This document shows, piece by piece, positions 7,726 through 10,552 of a stretch of 10,552 bases of DNA. Location of the stretch: assembly GCA_964511185.1 (NCBI GenBank), contig CAZEDU010000154.1, positions 1-10,552 of the forward strand, in the 5' to 3' direction. The translations under genes and the position numbers were made by a program. How positions within the stretch are numbered: position 1 is the stretch's first letter; each line of letters begins with the position of its first letter. Source of the DNA: CAZEDU01 sp964511185 (lineage in GTDB: Bacteria; Myxococcota; Myxococcia; Myxococcales; Myxococcaceae). The notes beneath the pieces are model-generated. The model saw only the letters and a list, made by a program, of their open reading frames with translations. It searched no databases and was not told the origin of the DNA.

Positions 7726-9467
7726 GCCCCATGGGTCCCCGGAACAAGAGAAGCGAAGGCAAACGCAAGCTGACGGCGGTCAGCAACGTCGTCGCGCTCA
7801 AGCCCAAGCAAGCCAAGCCGGCGGCCAAGAAGGTGGCGCGTGCGCGCGCGCTTCCACCCGTCGAGGTCGGCAAGCTCGAGCAGTCCCTGTCGTTGATGGC
7901 GCTGTCCGTGCCGGAGATGACGAGCATCAGCGAGGCCGAGCGCGTGCAGCTGGGGTTCATCTCCTCGCTCACCGGAGCGCGCGCCACCTTCATCTCGCGC
8001 TTCGTGCCCGACCGGAACGTCCTGCAGGTGTCTTCGGTGCGCGGCAGAAACGACGAGCGCATCACCGCGGCCGCGCCCGGCGAAGGGACCGTGGGGCTCG
8101 CCTTCTCGACCCGGAGCGTTCAGCGTGAGCCCGGGCTGTTGAGCGCGCCGCTCGCCTCGAACGGACAGACGGTGGGCTGCCTGACGATCGTGCTGCCCAA
8201 GTACGAGGTGACCGACGGGACGTTGATGGCGCTCGCCGCGCAGCTGTCGGCCGCGATCGACGTGGCGCGCATGCGCGACGACGCGACCCGGCGCACGAAG
8301 GACTTGCAGACCGCGGTGGCGGGCCTCAAGAGCCTCGAGCAGACGCGCGAGGAGCTGTTGGCCAACGTCTCGCACGACCTGAAGAACCCGCTGACCACGA
8401 TCAAGGCGTACATGACGCTGCTCACGCGCGGCACGCTCGGCGAGCTGTCGGAGAAGCAGCTCAAGGCGCTGGCCACGGTCGACCGCAACGCCGACCGGCT
8501 GCTGCGCATGATCAACGACCTCTTGCTCATCTCGCGGCTGCAAGCGGGCCAGATGCAGCTGTCGGATCGGCCGTTCGGGCTCAAGGGCGCGACCGAGGAG
8601 CTGATCGACCGGCTCCGGAAGGAGGCCGCGCAGTCGAGGGTCCAGGTGGTGCTCGCGCCGAGCTCCGAGGTGTTCGTGCGCGGCGATCGCGAGAAGGTGA
8701 CCGAGGCCATTCGGAACCTGCTCGAGAACGCGATCCAGCACAGCAAGCCCGACGCCACCGTCGAGGTCGCCATCGACACCGCCGAGGGCGGCCTGGCGAT
8801 GCTCTCGGTGACCGACCACGGGCCCGGCATCCCGTCGGGCGATCTGGAGAGCCTCTTCGACCTCTACAAGCTCCCCTCGCGCGGCATGCGGCGGCACAGC
8901 GGACTGGGGCTCCCGCTGGTGGCGAAGATCGTCCACCTGCACGGCGGGCGCGTGGTGGCCACGAGCAACCCCGGCGAGGGCTCCTGCATCCGCATGTACC
9001 TGCCGATGTTCGCCGGGGCCGTGCAGGTCGCCGAGCAGACGCAGGTGCCGCGCGCCGGCGGCATCTTGCTCGTCGAGGACGACGCCGACTGCCGCGAGGT
9101 GCTGCAAGAGGTGCTCGGGGTCGAAGGCTACCGGGTGATCCCCGCGACCGGGGCGACCGAGGCGAAGGCGCTGCTCGAGCACTTTCGGCCCGGCCTGGTG
9201 CTGCTCGACCTGCGGCTGTCGCAGGAGGACGGCATGTCGGTGCTGCACTTCATTCGACAGACGCCGAGCCTCGCCGACGTCGCCGCGTACCTCATCTCCG
9301 GCGCGCGGGACCTGGCCTCTCTGTCGTCCGGCGAGGGCATCAACCGCATCGACGGCNNNNNNNNNNNNNNNNNNNNNNNNNNNNNNNNNNNNNNNNNNNN
9401 NNNNNNNNNNNNNNNNNNGGTGCTCGACACGGTCGCGTCGGTGGTGCGGCCGCAGCGGCAGGTGTGA
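7722..9467 (+). CDS. Soluble hybrid histidine kinase, GAF-HisKA-HATPase-REC (sequence gap inside)
   Basis: This 581-codon frame encodes a cytoplasmic sensor kinase with no membrane segment. Residues 1-45 are Lys/Arg/Ala-rich and probably disordered. About 48-185 look like a GAF sensor domain, followed by a short coiled coil. The HisKA dimerisation helix carries the phospho-accepting His218 in NVSHDLKNPLTT. The ATPase domain shows the N box NLLENAIQHS (Asn336), the DHGPGIP box (Asp365) and the SGLGLPLVAKI glycine loop. A C-terminal receiver domain has the acidic pair at 453-454, acceptor Asp496 in LLDLRL and Ser in LISGA. The conserved receiver lysine should lie in the run of N (codons 546-566). 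The start ATG overlaps the lipoprotein stop (ATGA); a second in-frame ATG lies nine bases later. No DNA-binding output domain is present, so it must signal to another protein. Confidence 0.92.
   Translation: MSPMGPRNKRSEGKRKLTAVSNVVALKPKQAKPAAKKVARARALPPVEVGKLEQSLSLMALSVPEMTSISEAERVQLGFISSLTGARATFISRFVPDRNVLQVSSVRGRNDERITAAAPGEGTVGLAFSTRSVQREPGLLSAPLASNGQTVGCLTIVLPKYEVTDGTLMALAAQLSAAIDVARMRDDATRRTKDLQTAVAGLKSLEQTREELLANVSHDLKNPLTTIKAYMTLLTRGTLGELSEKQLKALATVDRNADRLLRMINDLLLISRLQAGQMQLSDRPFGLKGATEELIDRLRKEAAQSRVQVVLAPSSEVFVRGDREKVTEAIRNLLENAIQHSKPDATVEVAIDTAEGGLAMLSVTDHGPGIPSGDLESLFDLYKLPSRGMRRHSGLGLPLVAKIVHLHGGRVVATSNPGEGSCIRMYLPMFAGAVQVAEQTQVPRAGGILLVEDDADCREVLQEVLGVEGYRVIPATGATEAKALLEHFRPGLVLLDLRLSQEDGMSVLHFIRQTPSLADVAAYLISGARDLASLSSGEGINRIDGXXXXXXXXXXXXXXXXXXXXXVLDTVASVVRPQRQV
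9357..9418. other. Run of 62 undetermined bases (N)
   Basis: This is an assembly gap or masked stretch inside the receiver domain of the kinase gene. The length keeps the frame open: the sequence after it reads VLDTVASVV, a plausible last receiver helix, and reaches a stop 15 codons later. The gap size therefore appears right modulo three. No biology can be read within it. Confidence 0.99.
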
Positions 9468-9504
9468 CGGCTCAAACGGTGGACCGAGGCCGGTTCTCCG
9501 TGCG

Positions 9505-9531
9505 ATGAGCGCTCCTCCCAAACCACCATGA
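9505..9531 (+). CDS. Putative 8-codon proline-rich leader ORF overlapping the argS start
   Basis: ATG at 9505 opens a frame for MSAPPKPP that ends at TGA 9529-9531, overlapping the argS ATG as ATGA. Half of its codons are proline, in two pairs. No good Shine-Dalgarno precedes it (a GAGG lies about 15 bases upstream), and argS itself also lacks one. It could be a translational coupling leader or a chance ORF; there is no arginine codon, so classical arginine attenuation is not suggested. Confidence 0.2.
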   Translation: MSAPPKPP

Positions 9532-10552
9532 ATCATTCGGTCTACGCCCGACACCGTCAGCAGTTCGTGCAAGCGCTCGCGCAGGCGCTCTCCGCGCCCG
9601 CGTCGGAGATCGAGCCCCTGGTCAAGCCCGCGGAGCCCGCCCACGGCGACCTGAGCTTCGCGACGTTCATCTTCGCCAAGGCGCAGAAGAAGGCGCCTCC
9701 GGCGATCGCGCAGTCCCTCGCTCAGGCGATCGCGGTGCCGGCGCTCGAGGTGGTCGCGGCCGGCCCCTACGTCAACGCGCGGTTCCGGCCGATGCCGTTC
9801 ACCGACGAGGTGATCGGCGCCGCCCGCGCGCAAGGCGACGCTTATGGCGCGAGCGACGCCGGTCAAGGCAAGGCGGTGGTCATCGACTACTCGTCGCCGA
9901 ACATCGCCAAGCCGATCGCGTTCCATCACATCCGCTCGACGGTGATCGGCCACTCGCTCGCGAACCTCTACCGCTCGCAGGGTTGGCGGGTGGAGGGCAT
10001 CAACTACCTCGGCGACTGGGGCAAGCAGTTCGGCCTGGTCGCGGCTGGCTTCGCGACTTATGGCGACCCCGCCCAGCGGCGGCAGATGAGCCACCTGGTC
10101 GAGGTGTACGTGAAGGCGAACGAGCGGGCCGAGAAGGAGCCCGCGTTCGACGAGGAGGCGCGCGCGTTCTTCCGGCGCATGGAGGCGGGCGACGAGCAGG
10201 CGCTGGCGCTCTGGCGCGAGCTGCGCGACGTGTCGCTCGAGGAGTTCCAGCGCATCTACGCGCGGCTCGGCATCGCCTTCGAGCACTACGAAGGCGAGAG
10301 CCGGTACCAGGGCAAGATGGACGCGGTGATCGACGAGATCCACCGCACGGTCGGCACGAAGACGTCGGAAGGCGCGTTGATCGTCGACATGCCGTTCGCC
10401 GAGGGTGAGCCGCCGGTGCTGCTGAAGAAGAACGACGGGTCGACGCTGTACGCGACGCGCGACCTGGCGGCGGCGATGGACCGCTACGAGCGCTTCCGCT
10501 TCGACCGCGCGCTGTACGTGGTGGCCACCGATCAGTCGCTGCACTTCCGGCA
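9528..10552 (+). CDS. argS: Arginyl-tRNA synthetase, N-terminal part (runs off the right edge)
   Basis: About 341 codons of a class I aminoacyl-tRNA synthetase that charges tRNA-Arg are visible. Residues 1 to about 100 form the ArgRS-specific N-terminal tRNA-binding domain (HGDLSFATFIFAKAQKK, GPYVNARF). The catalytic domain begins with DYSSPNIAKP near residues 120-129, followed by IRSTVIG, LGDWGKQFG and later LYATRDLAA. The class I HIGH position reads AFHH (131-134) rather than HxGH. The IAKP and NYLGDWGKQFG wording resembles ArgRS types seen in eukaryotes and some bacteria more than the E. coli form. The ATG at 9528 is the only usable start: no ATG, GTG or TTG lies in frame between it and the kinase stop 60 bases upstream. 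No Shine-Dalgarno is visible. Confidence 0.94.
   Translation, partial: MNHSVYARHRQQFVQALAQALSAPASEIEPLVKPAEPAHGDLSFATFIFAKAQKKAPPAIAQSLAQAIAVPALEVVAAGPYVNARFRPMPFTDEVIGAARAQGDAYGASDAGQGKAVVIDYSSPNIAKPIAFHHIRSTVIGHSLANLYRSQGWRVEGINYLGDWGKQFGLVAAGFATYGDPAQRRQMSHLVEVYVKANERAEKEPAFDEEARAFFRRMEAGDEQALALWRELRDVSLEEFQRIYARLGIAFEHYEGESRYQGKMDAVIDEIHRTVGTKTSEGALIVDMPFAEGEPPVLLKKNDGSTLYATRDLAAAMDRYERFRFDRALYVVATDQSLHFR

Noticed and set aside
7692..10544. A 950-codon open frame on the minus strand spanning the kinase, the gap and argS
   Set aside because: It is antisense to two well recognised genes and full of Arg/His/Leu/Gly as expected for a shadow frame of GC-rich codons; no domain is recognisable and it is kept open across a run of N.

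Overview
The window is a GC-rich bacterial chromosome segment. It contains the canonical str operon, a divergent dnaJ, and a run of plus-strand genes. The high GC content with long antisense shadow frames, the cysteine-module lipoprotein with an Ala/Asp/Gly-rich linker, the soluble GAF hybrid histidine kinase and the small HEAT-repeat protein together suggest a Myxococcota (former deltaproteobacterial) genome. That assignment is inference; no search was run.

Minus strand, read right to left: a SurA N-domain-like secreted protein (4356-3697) overlaps by four bases a RimI-type N-terminal acetyltransferase (3700-3242). A clear promoter for ribosomal genes follows. Next come rpsL (S12), rpsG (S7), fusA (EF-G) and the first codons of tuf (EF-Tu), which leave the window at base 1. 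This is the textbook str order with short spacers. The RimI neighbour fits a translation theme, because RimI-family enzymes modify a ribosomal protein.

Plus strand: a 76-bp divergent spacer with a perfect inverted repeat precedes dnaJ (type I, four zinc motifs, 4433-5587). After 56 bp, which hold a possible promoter and a hairpin over a perfect Shine-Dalgarno, comes a close-packed set: a HEAT-like repeat protein (5644-6372), a Cys-rich lipoprotein with nine similar modules (6376-7725) and a cytoplasmic GAF-HisKA-HATPase-REC kinase (7722-9467). The kinase reading frame is interrupted by a 62-base run of N. argS begins at 9528 and runs off the right edge. Its class I signature region is unusual, and a tiny proline-rich ORF overlaps its start codon.

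Most of the window is housekeeping translation and chaperone functions. The accessory-looking part is the HEAT / lipoprotein / hybrid-kinase set, which could be a small signalling unit of unknown input and output. No mobile element, CRISPR array, tRNA or rRNA was seen. No stretch longer than about 115 bases lacks a gene.
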